A stretch of 64,000 nt of DNA from Apostichopus japonicus (Eukaryota > Echinodermata > Holothuroidea > Aspidochirotida > Stichopodidae). A program made the translations under genes and the position numbers. Shown here piece after piece: positions 37,999 to 53,387 of this stretch. The notes beneath the pieces were generated by a model, which had not been told where the DNA came from, searched no databases, and saw nothing but the letters and a program-made list of their open reading frames with translations. The stretch's first letter is position 1; each line of letters begins with the position of its first letter. The stretch is from positions 2,513,001 through 2,577,000 of the forward strand of contig NC_092574.1 of NCBI RefSeq assembly GCF_037975245.1, given 5' to 3'.

Positions 37999-40900
37999 GG
38001 CGCTCTCAACTTCTCGTGCCACGTCTGGCACCTACAAGAAGTAACCGACATATTACTGGCGCAATCCCGACCGAACGTATTTTAACTCTCCTACAGACTT
38101 TTCTACACTGATCCCAGAAAGCATTAAGTGCCGTCAAAATGCCTCAGTTGCTCATAGGTACATATCCATGACGTAACACTGTTCTCGTTGTGCATAAAAC
38201 TGTTGTCAAAAGTAAGGCATATATACTGATAGGCCTAGACTAGGTATACGTTGCAGACTATGCATAGGCTAACTTCACAGACAGACATACATGCATACAG
38301 ACAACTTCAGATAATGTAAAATATCACTAACCGTAATCACGTTATGTTTACGATGTCTTGAAATGTCGTCCTTTTCTTCTCTGCAACCCCGGGCCGTCAT
38401 TGTAGTCGTTCGAACAACTAAATTAAGGCGAGGAACGACGTCAAGATATATCCAACGTCTAGACCACACTGCTTGCAACGAAGAGAGAACTGCCCAGTAC
38501 AGTACGTGTTGATATGGACGCCTACAAAATGACAACAAATATTTTCCATTGAAAATCCACTGTGTGTGACGGTATAGTAAACACTCGTATATAGATCAAC
38601 GCACACGCACGCACGGAGGTATTATGTACGTACAGCATGCAATGCAGACAAATATTTCGGAGCGCGCGCTTCTGATTTTGTGCTGAATATTCTTGTGAGC
38701 GCTCTTGTATAACTGTTTGCATGTGCGCACGGACAAGATAGACGTCAGATTATCACGCTGTAGCTACTAAACCTTTACTTGCATGTGTACAGCAGTAGAC
38801 TACTGTGATGGTTGCATGCGGCAGTTTAATTGTGTGTGCACAATATGTCAGCATTGTACGGTGGCTTAATAAGGACATAGGAAAGAAAAACAGTGTCCCC
38901 AAATCTCACAATGTTGTCTTTTTATCTCAAAATATTGCCTCTTTTTTTTCCCCCTTTAAAATTTGGACTTTAAAAGATCCATCGGGAGCTTTCTATTTTA
39001 TAGCTGTTGTAAGTGTCATACCAGAAGTAATCGTTCCATTATCTTACACACTATAAGTCCGTCACGTTTTGGGTCCGCTAAAGTATAGCTAGAAGTTGTC
39101 AACTGACATATCAGACCCCCCCCCCCATTCCCCCGTTGATATCTGAGGGCTTGGCCTGTCAGGGTGCATGCGCATTTCTATATCATGACGCAGTTTAGAC
39201 TTTGGGCTAGAAGAGGAGCAAGTTAAGCACACTGAACCGTCTGCTCGCACGGAGAAACATATCCAGATTTAAACACAGAATTTATGAAATGCTCTGTGTC
39301 ACCTCCAATCCTCCTTATTTGCACATCATCTCTACTTTGATTTATGTGCTTCCACATCAAGGCATTCAAAACGATCGTGGTGACTGGAAATATGCCAAAA
39401 CAAGCACTGCGTTAAGTCATTTTACGTCTTGTGTGTGCTTTTAATTTACTTGTCTTTTCGTGTGTTTTTTTGTTGTTTTTTTTTCGTGTTTTTGTTTTTT
39501 TGTTTTTCGTGTTTCTTCTTTCACGGTTAAACTTTTGTGCGAATGTACAATACTCCAATTGGGGCACGGTATGCATTCATATCACATTGTTTTGGAACAA
39601 TCTGGAACTGGAAGTATTATTTCGACCCAAGAATCACCAGGCTGGCGTGGTGGCCTGAACGGTTGGAAGACAGCACTGCGCGTCGGTGTTTGTTGTCAGG
39701 CTGTGTGAATCGCGCCGATCGGATGACAGACACTGCTTTGTTTATAATGGCATCGCCAAGGTGGAATTTTTACACGGGCCTAGGATCCCAATTCCGTATC
39801 CTCCCTTAGTTCGCAAAAGCATCCGGGAGATTACGTTTAGAGTCCGGCCTTCGGGCCAGAAGTGGGCTAGCTGACTTGCAATGGAGGGCTCACGTCGATT
39901 CGGACTGGGTTGATGTTCAACGTTCAGTGAAACCATGGCCTCGATGAGGCGTAATCTCTTGTTAATTTTAGCTTTCTGTCTTCAATTTTATAATACAATA
40001 ATTCAAATTAATTATTGACATTTTGCATTCATCTTTTTCTCGCTAAGTAATCACAATTTATTTAAGATTATATTGATGCTCATGTCTGCCTAGGTTCGAT
40101 TCCACGCCGAAGCACTATTTTATATAATTTTTTTTTTTTTTTTTTTTTTTTTGGGGGGGGGGTTGTTGTTAATATCTGCATGTACATGCATGGTGTTTTA
40201 AATTTGTTTTGCTTTGTTTGTTTGTCTGTCTGTTTTTTTTTTTTTTTAGGGGGGGTGGGGGTTGTTTCTATTTGGTATATTGTTTCGCGTAAACGAAGTA
40301 GGTCATTGCAATATTTTGCACAACTTGTACTTAGAAACCAATCGGAACTTAAGACCTGAGTAGTAAATTTGATTTCTGTCTCGCTCGTCGCCTTTCACTG
40401 GAAATTTTAATGAAAGTATACATAAGGACGAAAATTGTACCTGCAAAAAGAAATGCTTCTTTTGTACAGTGTAAGGCCACCGCGACATCTTTTCTGACAA
40501 TCTTGATAATATTTGTTCTTCGGGAATGTTGTGTCATTACTTAGCCTTTATATTATAAACCGTTAAGTGTGGAAACAGCTATGCTCCTGTTAGAACAACT
40601 TCACATTTCTTAAATGCTGATTTACTGAGGCAGGCGTTTGAAAGACAGTGTGATACAAACAGGTACGGTAACGTTATAAACAATGCCACGAGCTCTCCGT
40701 GCATTAACAACGATCGAAACGTGCGGTATTCATGACGGTACACAAAGCAGATAATGCGAATACAGCAGACTTAGCCGAGAATTAAACCTAGTAGCGCGGA
40801 GGATTTAATTATGACATACTAGGACTTTCTACCGGTAAACTTTACTCATTGTCGAATAAATCTATCTAATTTCTACCTTATCTAGCTTTTACTCTGTAGT

Positions 40901-41075
40901 TAACGTATTATGACCAAAGCAAATATGAAATTCACGACAATTCCATGGGACTTGTATATTCATTTAAAATAGCTCCGTTTTGAATCTAAAATTTAACGCT
41001 CCATTGCTATGGTAACATCGTGAATAATAGCCCTGCCGCTAATGGATAGATGACATGTAGAAGATGGCCATCGAT
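37999..41075. repeat. Unit 14 (R, 3077 bp)
   Basis: C-tract 11 (39116-39126), poly-T 25 (40128-40152), poly-G 10 (40153-40162). In the second T tract (about 40232-40247) it lacks the single G that interrupts this tract in the other R copies. Confidence 0.97.
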
Positions 41076-44000
41076 GGCGCTCTCAACTTCTCGTGCCACG
41101 TCTGGCACCTACAAGAAGTAACCGACATATTACTGGCGCAATCCCGACCGAACGTATTTTAACTCTCCTACAGACTTTTCTACACTGATCCCAGAAAGCA
41201 TTAAGTGCCGTCAAAATGCCTCAGTTGCTCATAGGTACATATCCATGACGTAACACTGTTCTCGTTGTGCATAAAACTGTTGTCAAAAGTAAGGCATATA
41301 TACTGATAGGCCTAGACTAGGTATACGTTGCAGACTATGCATAGGCTAACTTCACAGACAGACATACATGCATACAGACAACTTCAGATAATGTAAAATA
41401 TCACTAACCGTAATCACGTTATGTTTACGATGTCTTGAAATGTCGTCCTTTTCTTCTCTGCAACCCCGGGCCGTCATTGTAGTCGTTCGAACAACTAAAT
41501 TAAGGCGAGGAACGACGTCAAGATATATCCAACGTCTAGACCACACTGCTTGCAACGAAGAGAGAACTGCCCAGTACAGTACGTGTTGATATGGACGCCT
41601 ACAAAATGACAACAAATATTTTCCATTGAAAATCCACTGTGTGTGACGGTATAGTAAACACTCGTATATAGATCAACGCACACGCACGCACGGAGGTATT
41701 ATGTACGTACAGCATGCAATGCAGACAAATATTTCGGAGCGCGCGCTTCTGATTTTGTGCTGAATATTCTTGTGAGCGCTCTTGTATAACTGTTTGCATG
41801 TGCGCACGGACAAGATAGACGTCAGATTATCACGCTGTAGCTACTAAACCTTTACTTGCATGTGTACAGCAGTAGACTACTGTGATGGTTGCATGCGGCA
41901 GTTTAATTGTGTGTGCACAATATGTCAGCATTGTACGGTGGCTTAATAAGGACATAGGAAAGAAAAACAGTGTCCCCAAATCTCACAATGTTGTCTTTTT
42001 ATCTCAAAATATTGCCTCTTTTTTTTCCCCCTTTAAAATTTGGACTTTAAAAGATCCATCGGGAGCTTTCTATTTTATAGCTGTTGTAAGTGTCATACCA
42101 GAAGTAATCGTTCCATTATCTTACACACTATAAGTCCGTCACGTTTTGGGTCCGCTAAAGTATAGCTAGAAGTTGTCAACTGACATATCAGACCCCCCCC
42201 CCCCATTCCCCCGTTGATATCTGAGGGCTTGGCCTGTCAGGGTGCATGCGCATTTCTATATCATGACGCAGTTTAGACTTTGGGCTAGAAGAGGAGCAAG
42301 TTAAGCACACTGAACCGTCTGCTCGCACGGAGAAACATATCCAGATTTAAACACAGAATTTATGAAATGCTCTGTGTCACCTCCAATCCTCCTTATTTGC
42401 ACATCATCTCTACTTTGATTTATGTGCTTCCACATCAAGGCATTCAAAACGATCGTGGTGACTGGAAATATGCCAAAACAAGCACTGCGTTAAGTCATTT
42501 TACGTCTTGTGTGTGCTTTTAATTTACTTGTCTTTTCGTGTGTTTTTTTGTTGTTTTTTTTTCGTGTTTTTGTTTTTTTGTTTTTCGTGTTTCTTCTTTC
42601 ACGGTTAAACTTTTGTGCGAATGTACAATACTCCAATTGGGGCACGGTATGCATTCATATCACATTGTTTTGGAACAATCTGGAACTGGAAGTATTATTT
42701 CGACCCAAGAATCACCAGGCTGGCGTGGTGGCCTGAACGGTTGGAAGACAGCACTGCGCGTCGGTGTTTGTTGTCAGGCTGTGTGAATCGCGCCGATCGG
42801 ATGACAGACACTGCTTTGTTTATAATGGCATCGCCAAGGTGGAATTTTTACACGGGCCTAGGATCCCAATTCCGTATCCTCCCTTAGTTCGCAAAAGCAT
42901 CCGGGAGATTACGTTTAGAGTCCGGCCTTCGGGCCAGAAGTGGGCTAGCTGACTTGCAATGGAGGGCTCACGTCGATTCGGACTGGGTTGATGTTCAACG
43001 TTCAGTGAAACCATGGCCTCGATGAGGCGTAATCTCTTGTTAATTTTAGCTTTCTGTCTTCAATTTTATAATACAATAATTCAAATTAATTATTGACATT
43101 TTGCATTCATCTTTTTCTCGCTAAGTAATCACAATTTATTTAAGATTATATTGATGCTCATGTCTGCCTAGGTTCGATTCCACGCCGAAGCACTATTTTA
43201 TATAATTTTTTTTTTTTTTTTTTTTTTTTGGGGGGGGGGGGTTGTTGTTAATATCTGCATGTACATGCATGGTGTTTTAAATTTGTTTTGCTTTGTTTGT
43301 TTGTCTGTCTGTTTTTGTTTTTTTTTTAGGGGGGGTGGGGGTTGTTTCTATTTGGTATATTGTTTCGCGTAAACGAAGTAGGTCATTGCAATATTTTGCA
43401 CAACTTGTACTTAGAAACCAATCGGAACTTAAGACCTGAGTAGTAAATTTGATTTCTGTCTCGCTCGTCGCCTTTCACTGGAAATTTTAATGAAAGTATA
43501 CATAAGGACGAAAATTGTACCTGCAAAAAGAAATGCTTCTTTTGTACAGTGTAAGGCCACCGCGACATCTTTTCTGACAATCTTGATAATATTTGTTCTT
43601 CGGGAATGTTGTGTCATTACTTAGCCTTTATATTATAAACCGTTAAGTGTGGAAACAGCTATGCTCCTGTTAGAACAACTTCACATTTCTTAAATGCTGA
43701 TTTACTGAGGCAGGCGTTTGAAAGACAGTGTGATACAAACAGGTACGGTAACGTTATAAACAATGCCACGAGCTCTCCGTGCATTAACAACGATCGAAAC
43801 GTGCGGTATTCATGACGGTACACAAAGCAGATAATGCGAATACAGCAGACTTAGCCGAGAATTAAACCTAGTAGCGCGGAGGATTTAATTATGACATACT
43901 AGGACTTTCTACCGGTAAACTTTACTCATTGTCGAATAAATCTATCTAATTTCTACCTTATCTAGCTTTTACTCTGTAGTTAACGTATTATGACCAAAGC

Positions 44001-44152
44001 AAATATGAAATTCACGACAATTCCATGGGACTTGTATATTCATTTAAAATAGCTCCGTTTTGAATCTAAAATTTAACGCTCCATTGCTATGGTAACATCG
44101 TGAATAATAGCCCTGCCGCTAATGGATAGACATGTAGAAGATGGCCATCGAT
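41076..44152. repeat. Unit 15 (R, 3077 bp)
   Basis: C-tract 12 (42193-42204), poly-T 24 (43206-43229), poly-G 12 (43230-43241). A private 3-bp deletion near 44130 removes one TGA from the TAGATGACAT motif just upstream of the unit junction. Confidence 0.97.
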
Positions 44153-47100
44153 GGCGCTCTCAACTTCTCGTGCCACGTCTGGCACCTACAAGAAGTAACC
44201 GACATATTACTGGCGCAATCCCGACCGAACGTATTTTAACTCTCCTACAGACTTTTCTACACTGATCCCAGAAAGCATTAAGTGCCGTCAAAATGCCTCA
44301 GTTGCTCATAGGTACATATCCATGACGTAACACTGTTCTCGTTGTGCATAAAACTGTTGTCAAAAGTAAGGCATATATACTGATAGGCCTAGACTAGGTA
44401 TACGTTGCAGACTATGCATAGGCTAACTTCACAGACAGACATACATGCATACAGACAACTTCAGATAATGTAAAATATCACTAACCGTAATCACGTTATG
44501 TTTACGATGTCTTGAAATGTCGTCCTTTTCTTCTCTGCAACCCCGGGCCGTCATTGTAGTCGTTCGAACAACTAAATTAAGGCGAGGAACGACGTCAAGA
44601 TATATCCAACGTCTAGACCACACTGCTTGCAACGAAGAGAGAACTGCCCAGTACAGTACGTGTTGATATGGACGCCTACAAAATGACAACAAATATTTTC
44701 CATTGAAAATCCACTGTGTGTGACGGTATAGTAAACACTCGTATATAGATCAACGCACACGCACGCACGGAGGTATTATGTACGTACAGCATGCAATGCA
44801 GACAAATATTTCGGAGCGCGCGCTTCTGATTTTGTGCTGAATATTCTTGTGAGCGCTCTTGTATAACTGTTTGCATGTGCGCACGGACAAGATAGACGTC
44901 AGATTATCACGCTGTAGCTACTAAACCTTTACTTGCATGTGTACAGCAGTAGACTACTGTGATGGTTGCATGCGGCAGTTTAATTGTGTGTGCACAATAT
45001 GTCAGCATTGTACGGTGGCTTAATAAGGACATAGGAAAGAAAAACAGTGTCCCCAAATCTCACAATGTTGTCTTTTTATCTCAAAATATTGCCTCTTTTT
45101 TTTCCCCCTTTAAAATTTGGACTTTAAAAGATCCATCGGGAGCTTTCTATTTTATAGCTGTTGTAAGTGTCATACCAGAAGTAATCGTTCCATTATCTTA
45201 CACACTATAAGTCCGTCACGTTTTGGGTCCGCTAAAGTATAGCTAGAAGTTGTCAACTGACATATCAGACCCCCCCCCCCCATTCCCCCGTTGATATCTG
45301 AGGGCTTGGCCTGTCAGGGTGCATGCGCATTTCTATATCATGACGCAGTTTAGACTTTGGGCTAGAAGAGGAGCAAGTTAAGCACACTGAACCGTCTGCT
45401 CGCACGGAGAAACATATCCAGATTTAAACACAGAATTTATGAAATGCTCTGTGTCACCTCCAATCCTCCTTATTTGCACATCATCTCTACTTTGATTTAT
45501 GTGCTTCCACATCAAGGCATTCAAAACGATCGTGGTGACTGGAAATATGCCAAAACAAGCACTGCGTTAAGTCATTTTACGTCTTGTGTGTGCTTTTAAT
45601 TTACTTGTCTTTTCGTGTGTTTTTTTGTTGTTTTTTTTTCGTGTTTTTGTTTTTTTGTTTTTCGTGTTTCTTCTTTCACGGTTAAACTTTTGTGCGAATG
45701 TACAATACTCCAATTGGGGCACGGTATGCATTCATATCACATTGTTTTGGAACAATCTGGAACTGGAAGTATTATTTCGACCCAAGAATCACCAGGCTGG
45801 CGTGGTGGCCTGAACGGTTGGAAGACAGCACTGCGCGTCGGTGTTTGTTGTCAGGCTGTGTGAATCGCGCCGATCGGATGACAGACACTGCTTTGTTTAT
45901 AATGGCATCGCCAAGGTGGAATTTTTACACGGGCCTAGGATCCCAATTCCGTATCCTCCCTTAGTTCGCAAAAGCATCCGGGAGATTACGTTTAGAGTCC
46001 GGCCTTCGGGCCAGAAGTGGGCTAGCTGACTTGCAATGGAGGGCTCACGTCGATTCGGACTGGGTTGATGTTCAACGTTCAGTGAAACCATGGCCTCGAT
46101 GAGGCGTAATCTCTTGTTAATTTTAGCTTTCTGTCTTCAATTTTATAATACAATAATTCAAATTAATTATTGACATTTTGCATTCATCTTTTTCTCGCTA
46201 AGTAATCACAATTTATTTAAGATTATATTGATGCTCATGTCTGCCTAGGTTCGATTCCACGCCGAAGCACTATTTTATATAATTTTTTTTTTTTTTTTTT
46301 TTTTTTTGGGGGGGGGGGTTGTTGTTAATATCTGCATGTACATGCATGGTGTTTTAAATTTGTTTTGCTTTGTTTGTTTGTCTGTCTGTTTTTGTTTTTT
46401 TTTAGGGGGGGTGGGGGTTGTTTCTATTTGGTATATTGTTTCGCGTAAACGAAGTAGGTCATTGCAATATTTTGCACAACTTGTACTTAGAAACCAATCG
46501 GAACTTAAGACCTGAGTAGTAAATTTGATTTCTGTCTCGCTCGTCGCCTTTCACTGGAAATTTTAATGAAAGTATACATAAGGACGAAAATTGTACCTGC
46601 AAAAAGAAATGCTTCTTTTGTACAGTGTAAGGCCACCGCGACATCTTTTCTGACAATCTTGATAATATTTGTTCTTCGGGAATGTTGTGTCATTACTTAG
46701 CCTTTATATTATAAACCGTTAAGTGTGGAAACAGCTATGCTCCTGTTAGAACAACTTCACATTTCTTAAATGCTGATTTACTGAGGCAGGCGTTTGAAAG
46801 ACAGTGTGATACAAACAGGTACGGTAACGTTATAAACAATGCCACGAGCTCTCCGTGCATTAACAACGATCGAAACGTGCGGTATTCATGACGGTACACA
46901 AAGCAGATAATGCGAATACAGCAGACTTAGCCGAGAATTAAACCTAGTAGCGCGGAGGATTTAATTATGACATACTAGGACTTTCTACCGGTAAACTTTA
47001 CTCATTGTCGAATAAATCTATCTAATTTCTACCTTATCTAGCTTTTACTCTGTAGTTAACGTATTATGACCAAAGCAAATATGAAATTCACGACAATTCC

Positions 47101-47231
47101 ATGGGACTTGTATATTCATTTAAAATAGCTCCGTTTTGAATCTAAAATTTAACGCTCCATTGCTATGGTAACATCGTGAATAATAGCCCTGCCGCTAATG
47201 GATAGATGACATGTAGAAGATGGCCATCGAT
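44153..47231. repeat. Unit 16 (R, 3079 bp)
   Basis: C-tract 12 (45270-45281), poly-T 25 (46283-46307), poly-G 11 (46308-46318). No private substitution noticed. Confidence 0.97.
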
Positions 47232-50200
47232 GGCGCTCTCAACTTCTCGTGCCACGTCTGGCACCTACAAGAAGTAACCGACATATTACTGGCGCAATCC
47301 CGACCGAACGTATTTTAACTCTCCTACAGACTTTTCTACACTGATCCCAGAAAGCATTAAGTGCCGTCAAAATGCCTCAGTTGCTCATAGGTACATATCC
47401 ATGACGTAACACTGTTCTCGTTGTGCATAAAACTGTTGTCAAAAGTAAGGCATATATACTGATAGGCCTAGACTAGGTATACGTTGCAGACTATGCATAG
47501 GCTAACTTCACAGACAGACATACATGCATACAGACAACTTCAGATAATGTAAAATATCACTAACCGTAATCACGTTATGTTTACGATGTCTTGAAATGTC
47601 GTCCTTTTCTTCTCTGCAACCCCGGGCCGTCATTGTAGTCGTTCGAACAACTAAATTAAGGCGAGGAACGACGTCAAGATATATCCAACGTCTAGACCAC
47701 ACTGCTTGCAACGAAGAGAGAACTGCCCAGTACAGTACGTGTTGATATGGACGCCTACAAAATGACAACAAATATTTTCCATTGAAAATCCACTGTGTGT
47801 GACGGTATAGTAAACACTCGTATATAGATCAACGCACACGCACGCACGGAGGTATTATGTACGTACAGCATGCAATGCAGACAAATATTTCGGAGCGCGC
47901 GCTTCTGATTTTGTGCTGAATATTCTTGTGAGCGCTCTTGTATAACTGTTTGCATGTGCGCACGGACAAGATAGACGTCAGATTATCACGCTGTAGCTAC
48001 TAAACCTTTACTTGCATGTGTACAGCAGTAGACTACTGTGATGGTTGCATGCGGCAGTTTAATTGTGTGTGCACAATATGTCAGCATTGTACGGTGGCTT
48101 AATAAGGACATAGGAAAGAAAAACAGTGTCCCCAAATCTCACAATGTTGTCTTTTTATCTCAAAATATTGCCTCTTTTTTTTCCCCCTTTAAAATTTGGA
48201 CTTTAAAAGATCCATCGGGAGCTTTCTATTTTATAGCTGTTGTAAGTGTCATACCAGAAGTAATCGTTCCATTATCTTACACACTATAAGTCCGTCACGT
48301 TTTGGGTCCGCTAAAGTATAGCTAGAAGTTGTCAACTGACATATCAGACCCCCCCCCCCCATTCCCCCGTTGATATCTGAGGGCTTGGCCTGTCAGGGTG
48401 CATGCGCATTTCTATATCATGACGCAGTTTAGACTTTGGGCTAGAAGAGGAGCAAGTTAAGCACACTGAACCGTCTGCTCGCACGGAGAAACATATCCAG
48501 ATTTAAACACAGAATTTATGAAATGCTCTGTGTCACCTCCAATCCTCCTTATTTGCACATCATCTCTACTTTGATTTATGTGCTTCCACATCAAGGCATT
48601 CAAAACGATCGTGGTGACTGGAAATATGCCAAAACAAGCACTGCGTTAAGTCATTTTACGTCTTGTGTGTGCTTTTAATTTACTTGTCTTTTCGTGTGTT
48701 TTTTTGTTGTTTTTTTTTCGTGTTTTTGTTTTTTTGTTTTTCGTGTTTCTTCTTTCACGGTTAAACTTTTGTGCGAATGTACAATACTCCAATTGGGGCA
48801 CGGTATGCATTCATATCACATTGTTTTGGAACAATCTGGAACTGGAAGTATTATTTCGACCCAAGAATCACCAGGCTGGCGTGGTGGCCTGAACGGTTGG
48901 AAGACAGCACTGCGCGTCGGTGTTTGTTGTCAGGCTGTGTGAATCGCGCCGATCGGATGACAGACACTGCTTTGTTTATAATGGCATCGCCAAGGTGGAA
49001 TTTTTACACGGGCCTAGGATCCCAATTCCGTATCCTCCCTTAGTTCGCAAAAGCATCCGGGAGATTACGTTTAGAGTCCGGCCTTCGGGCCAGAAGTGGG
49101 CTAGCTGACTTGCAATGGAGGGCTCACGTCGATTCGGACTGGGTTGATGTTCAACGTTCAGTGAAACCATGGCCTCGATTAGGCGTAATCTCTTGTTAAT
49201 TTTAGCTTTCTGTCTTCAATTTTATAATACAATAATTCAAATTAATTATTGACATTTTGCATTCATCTTTTTCTCGCTAAGTAATCACAATTTATTTAAG
49301 ATTATATTGATGCTCATGTCTGCCTAGGTTCGATTCCACGCCGAAGCACTATTTTATATAATTTTTTTTTTTTTTTTTTTTTTTTTGGGGGGGGGGTTGT
49401 TGTTAATATCTGCATGTACATGCATGGTGTTTTAAATTTGTTTTGCTTTGTTTGTTTGTCTGTCTGTTTTTGTTTTTTTTTAGGGGGGGTGGGGGTTGTT
49501 TCTATTTGGTATATTGTTTCGCGTAAACGAAGTAGGTCATTGCAATATTTTGCACAACTTGTACTTAGAAACCAATCGGAACTTAAGACCTGAGTAGTAA
49601 ATTTGATTTCTGTCTCGCTCGTCGCCTTTCACTGGAAATTTTAATGAAAGTATACATAAGGACGAAAATTGTACCTGCAAAAAGAAATGCTTCTTTTGTA
49701 CAGTGTAAGGCCACCGCGACATCTTTTCTGACAATCTTGATAATATTTGTTCTTCGGGAATGTTGTGTCATTACTTAGCCTTTATATTATAAACCGTTAA
49801 GTGTGGAAACAGCTATGCTCCTGTTAGAACAACTTCACATTTCTTAAATGCTGATTTACTGAGGCAGGCGTTTGAAAGACAGTGTGATACAAACAGGTAC
49901 GGTAACGTTATAAACAATGCCACGAGCTCTCCGTGCATTAACAACGATCGAAACGTGCGGTATTCATGACGGTACACAAAGCAGATAATGCGAATACAGC
50001 AGACTTAGCCGAGAATTAAACCTAGTAGCGCGGAGGATTTAATTATGACATACTAGGACTTTCTACCGGTAAACTTTACTCATTGTCGAATAAATCTATC
50101 TAATTTCTACCTTATCTAGCTTTTACTCTGTAGTTAACGTATTATGACCAAAGCAAATATGAAATTCACGACAATTCCATGGGACTTGTATATTCATTTA

Positions 50201-50309
50201 AAATAGCTCCGTTTTGAATCTAAAATTTAACGCTCCATTGCTATGGTAACATCGTGAATAATAGCCCTGCCGCTAATGGATAGATGACATGTAGAAGATG
50301 GCCATCGAT
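47232..50309. repeat. Unit 17 (R, 3078 bp, one private substitution)
   Basis: C-tract 12 (48349-48360), poly-T 25 (49362-49386), poly-G 10 (49387-49396). A private G-to-T at 49180 removes the loop-closing base pair of the 5-bp hairpin at 49172-49184, part of the foldable core domain. Confidence 0.97.
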
Positions 50310-53300
50310 GGCGCTCTCAACTTCTCGTGCCACGTCTGGCACCTACAAGAAGTAACCGACATATTACTGGCGCAATCCCGACCGAACGTATTTTAACTCT
50401 CCTACAGACTTTTCTACACTGATCCCAGAAAGCATTAAGTGCCGTCAAAATGCCTCAGTTGCTCATAGGTACATATCCATGACGTAACACTGTTCTCGTT
50501 GTGCATAAAACTGTTGTCAAAAGTAAGGCATATATACTGATAGGCCTAGACTAGGTATACGTTGCAGACTATGCATAGGCTAACTTCACAGACAGACATA
50601 CATGCATACAGACAACTTCAGATAATGTAAAATATCACTAACCGTAATCACGTTATGTTTACGATGTCTTGAAATGTCGTCCTTTTCTTCTCTGCAACCC
50701 CGGGCCGTCATTGTAGTCGTTCGAACAACTAAATTAAGGCGAGGAACGACGTCAAGATATATCCAACGTCTAGACCACACTGCTTGCAACGAAGAGAGAA
50801 CTGCCCAGTACAGTACGTGTTGATATGGACGCCTACAAAATGACAACAAATATTTTCCATTGAAAATCCACTGTGTGTGACGGTATAGTAAACACTCGTA
50901 TATAGATCAACGCACACGCACGCACGGAGGTATTATGTACGTACAGCATGCAATGCAGACAAATATTTCGGAGCGCGCGCTTCTGATTTTGTGCTGAATA
51001 TTCTTGTGAGCGCTCTTGTATAACTGTTTGCATGTGCGCACGGACAAGATAGACGTCAGATTATCACGCTGTAGCTACTAAACCTTTACTTGCATGTGTA
51101 CAGCAGTAGACTACTGTGATGGTTGCATGCGGCAGTTTAATTGTGTGTGCACAATATGTCAGCATTGTACGGTGGCTTAATAAGGACATAGGAAAGAAAA
51201 ACAGTGTCCCCAAATCTCACAATGTTGTCTTTTTATCTCAAAATATTGCCTCTTTTTTTTCCCCCTTTAAAATTTGGACTTTAAAAGATCCATCGGGAGC
51301 TTTCTATTTTATAGCTGTTGTAAGTGTCATACCAGAAGTAATCGTTCCATTATCTTACACACTATAAGTCCGTCACGTTTTGGGTCCGCTAAAGTATAGC
51401 TAGAAGTTGTCAACTGACATATCAGACCCCCCCCCCCATTCCCCCGTTGATATCTGAGGGCTTGGCCTGTCAGGGTGCATGCGCATTTCTATATCATGAC
51501 GCAGTTTAGACTTTGGGCTAGAAGAGGAGCAAGTTAAGCACACTGAACCGTCTGCTCGCACGGAGAAACATATCCAGATTTAAACACAGAATTTATGAAA
51601 TGCTCTGTGTCACCTCCAATCCTCCTTATTTGCACATCATCTCTACTTTGATTTATGTGCTTCCACATCAAGGCATTCAAAACGATCGTGGTGACTGGAA
51701 ATATGCCAAAACAAGCACTGCGTTAAGTCATTTTACGTCTTGTGTGTGCTTTTAATTTACTTGTCTTTTCGTGTGTTTTTTTGTTGTTTTTTTTTCGTGT
51801 TTTTGTTTTTTTGTTTTTCGTGTTTCTTCTTTCACGGTTAAACTTTTGTGCGAATGTACAATACTCCAATTGGGGCACGGTATGCATTCATATCACATTG
51901 TTTTGGAACAATCTGGAACTGGAAGTATTATTTCGACCCAAGAATCACCAGGCTGGCGTGGTGGCCTGAACGGTTGGAAGACAGCACTGCGCGTCGGTGT
52001 TTGTTGTCAGGCTGTGTGAATCGCGCCGATCGGATGACAGACACTGCTTTGTTTATAATGGCATCGCCAAGGTGGAATTTTTACACGGGCCTAGGATCCC
52101 AATTCCGTATCCTCCCTTAGTTCGCAAAAGCATCCGGGAGATTACGTTTAGAGTCCGGCCTTCGGGCCAGAAGTGGGCTAGCTGACTTGCAATGGAGGGC
52201 TCACGTCGATTCGGACTGGGTTGATGTTCAACGTTCAGTGAAACCATGGCCTCGATGAGGCGTAATCTCTTGTTAATTTTAGCTTTCTGTCTTCAATTTT
52301 ATAATACAATAATTCAAATTAATTATTGACATTTTGCATTCATCTTTTTCTCGCTAAGTAATCACAATTTATTTAAGATTATATTGATGCTCATGTCTGC
52401 CTAGGTTCGATTCCACGCCGAAGCACTATTTTATATAATTTTTTTTTTTTTTTTTTTTTTTTGGGGGGGGGGGGTTGTTGTTAATATCTGCATGTACATG
52501 CATGGTGTTTTAAATTTGTTTTGCTTTGTTTGTTTGTCTGTCTGTTTTTGTTTTTTTTTAGGGGGGGTGGGGGTTGTTTCTATTTGGTATATTGTTTCGC
52601 GTAAACGAAGTAGGTCATTGCAATATTTTGCACAACTTGTACTTAGAAACCAATCGGAACTTAAGACCTGAGTAGTAAATTTGATTTCTGTCTCGCTCGT
52701 CGCCTTTCACTGGAAATTTTAATGAAAGTATACATAAGGACGAAAATTGTACCTGCAAAAAGAAATGCTTCTTTTGTACAGTGTAAGGCCACCGCGACAT
52801 CTTTTCTGACAATCTTGATAATATTTGTTCTTCGGGAATGTTGTGTCATTACTTAGCCTTTATATTATAAACCGTTAAGTGTGGAAACAGCTATGCTCCT
52901 GTTAGAACAACTTCACATTTCTTAAATGCTGATTTACTGAGGCAGGCGTTTGAAAGACAGTGTGATACAAACAGGTACGGTAACGTTATAAACAATGCCA
53001 CGAGCTCTCCGTGCATTAACAACGATCGAAACGTGCGGTATTCATGACGGTACACAAAGCAGATAATGCGAATACAGCAGACTTAGCCGAGAATTAAACC
53101 TAGTAGCGCGGAGGATTTAATTATGACATACTAGGACTTTCTACCGGTAAACTTTACTCATTGTCGAATAAATCTATCTAATTTCTACCTTATCTAGCTT
53201 TTACTCTGTAGTTAACGTATTATGACCAAAGCAAATATGAAATTCACGACAATTCCATGGGACTTGTATATTCATTTAAAATAGCTCCGTTTTGAATCTA

Positions 53301-53387
53301 AAATTTAACGCTCCATTGCTATGGTAACATCGTGAATAATAGCCCTGCCGCTAATGGATAGATGACATGTAGAAGATGGCCATCGAT
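50310..53387. repeat. Unit 18 (R, 3078 bp)
   Basis: C-tract 11 (51427-51437), poly-T 24 (52439-52462), poly-G 12 (52463-52474). No private substitution noticed. Confidence 0.97.
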
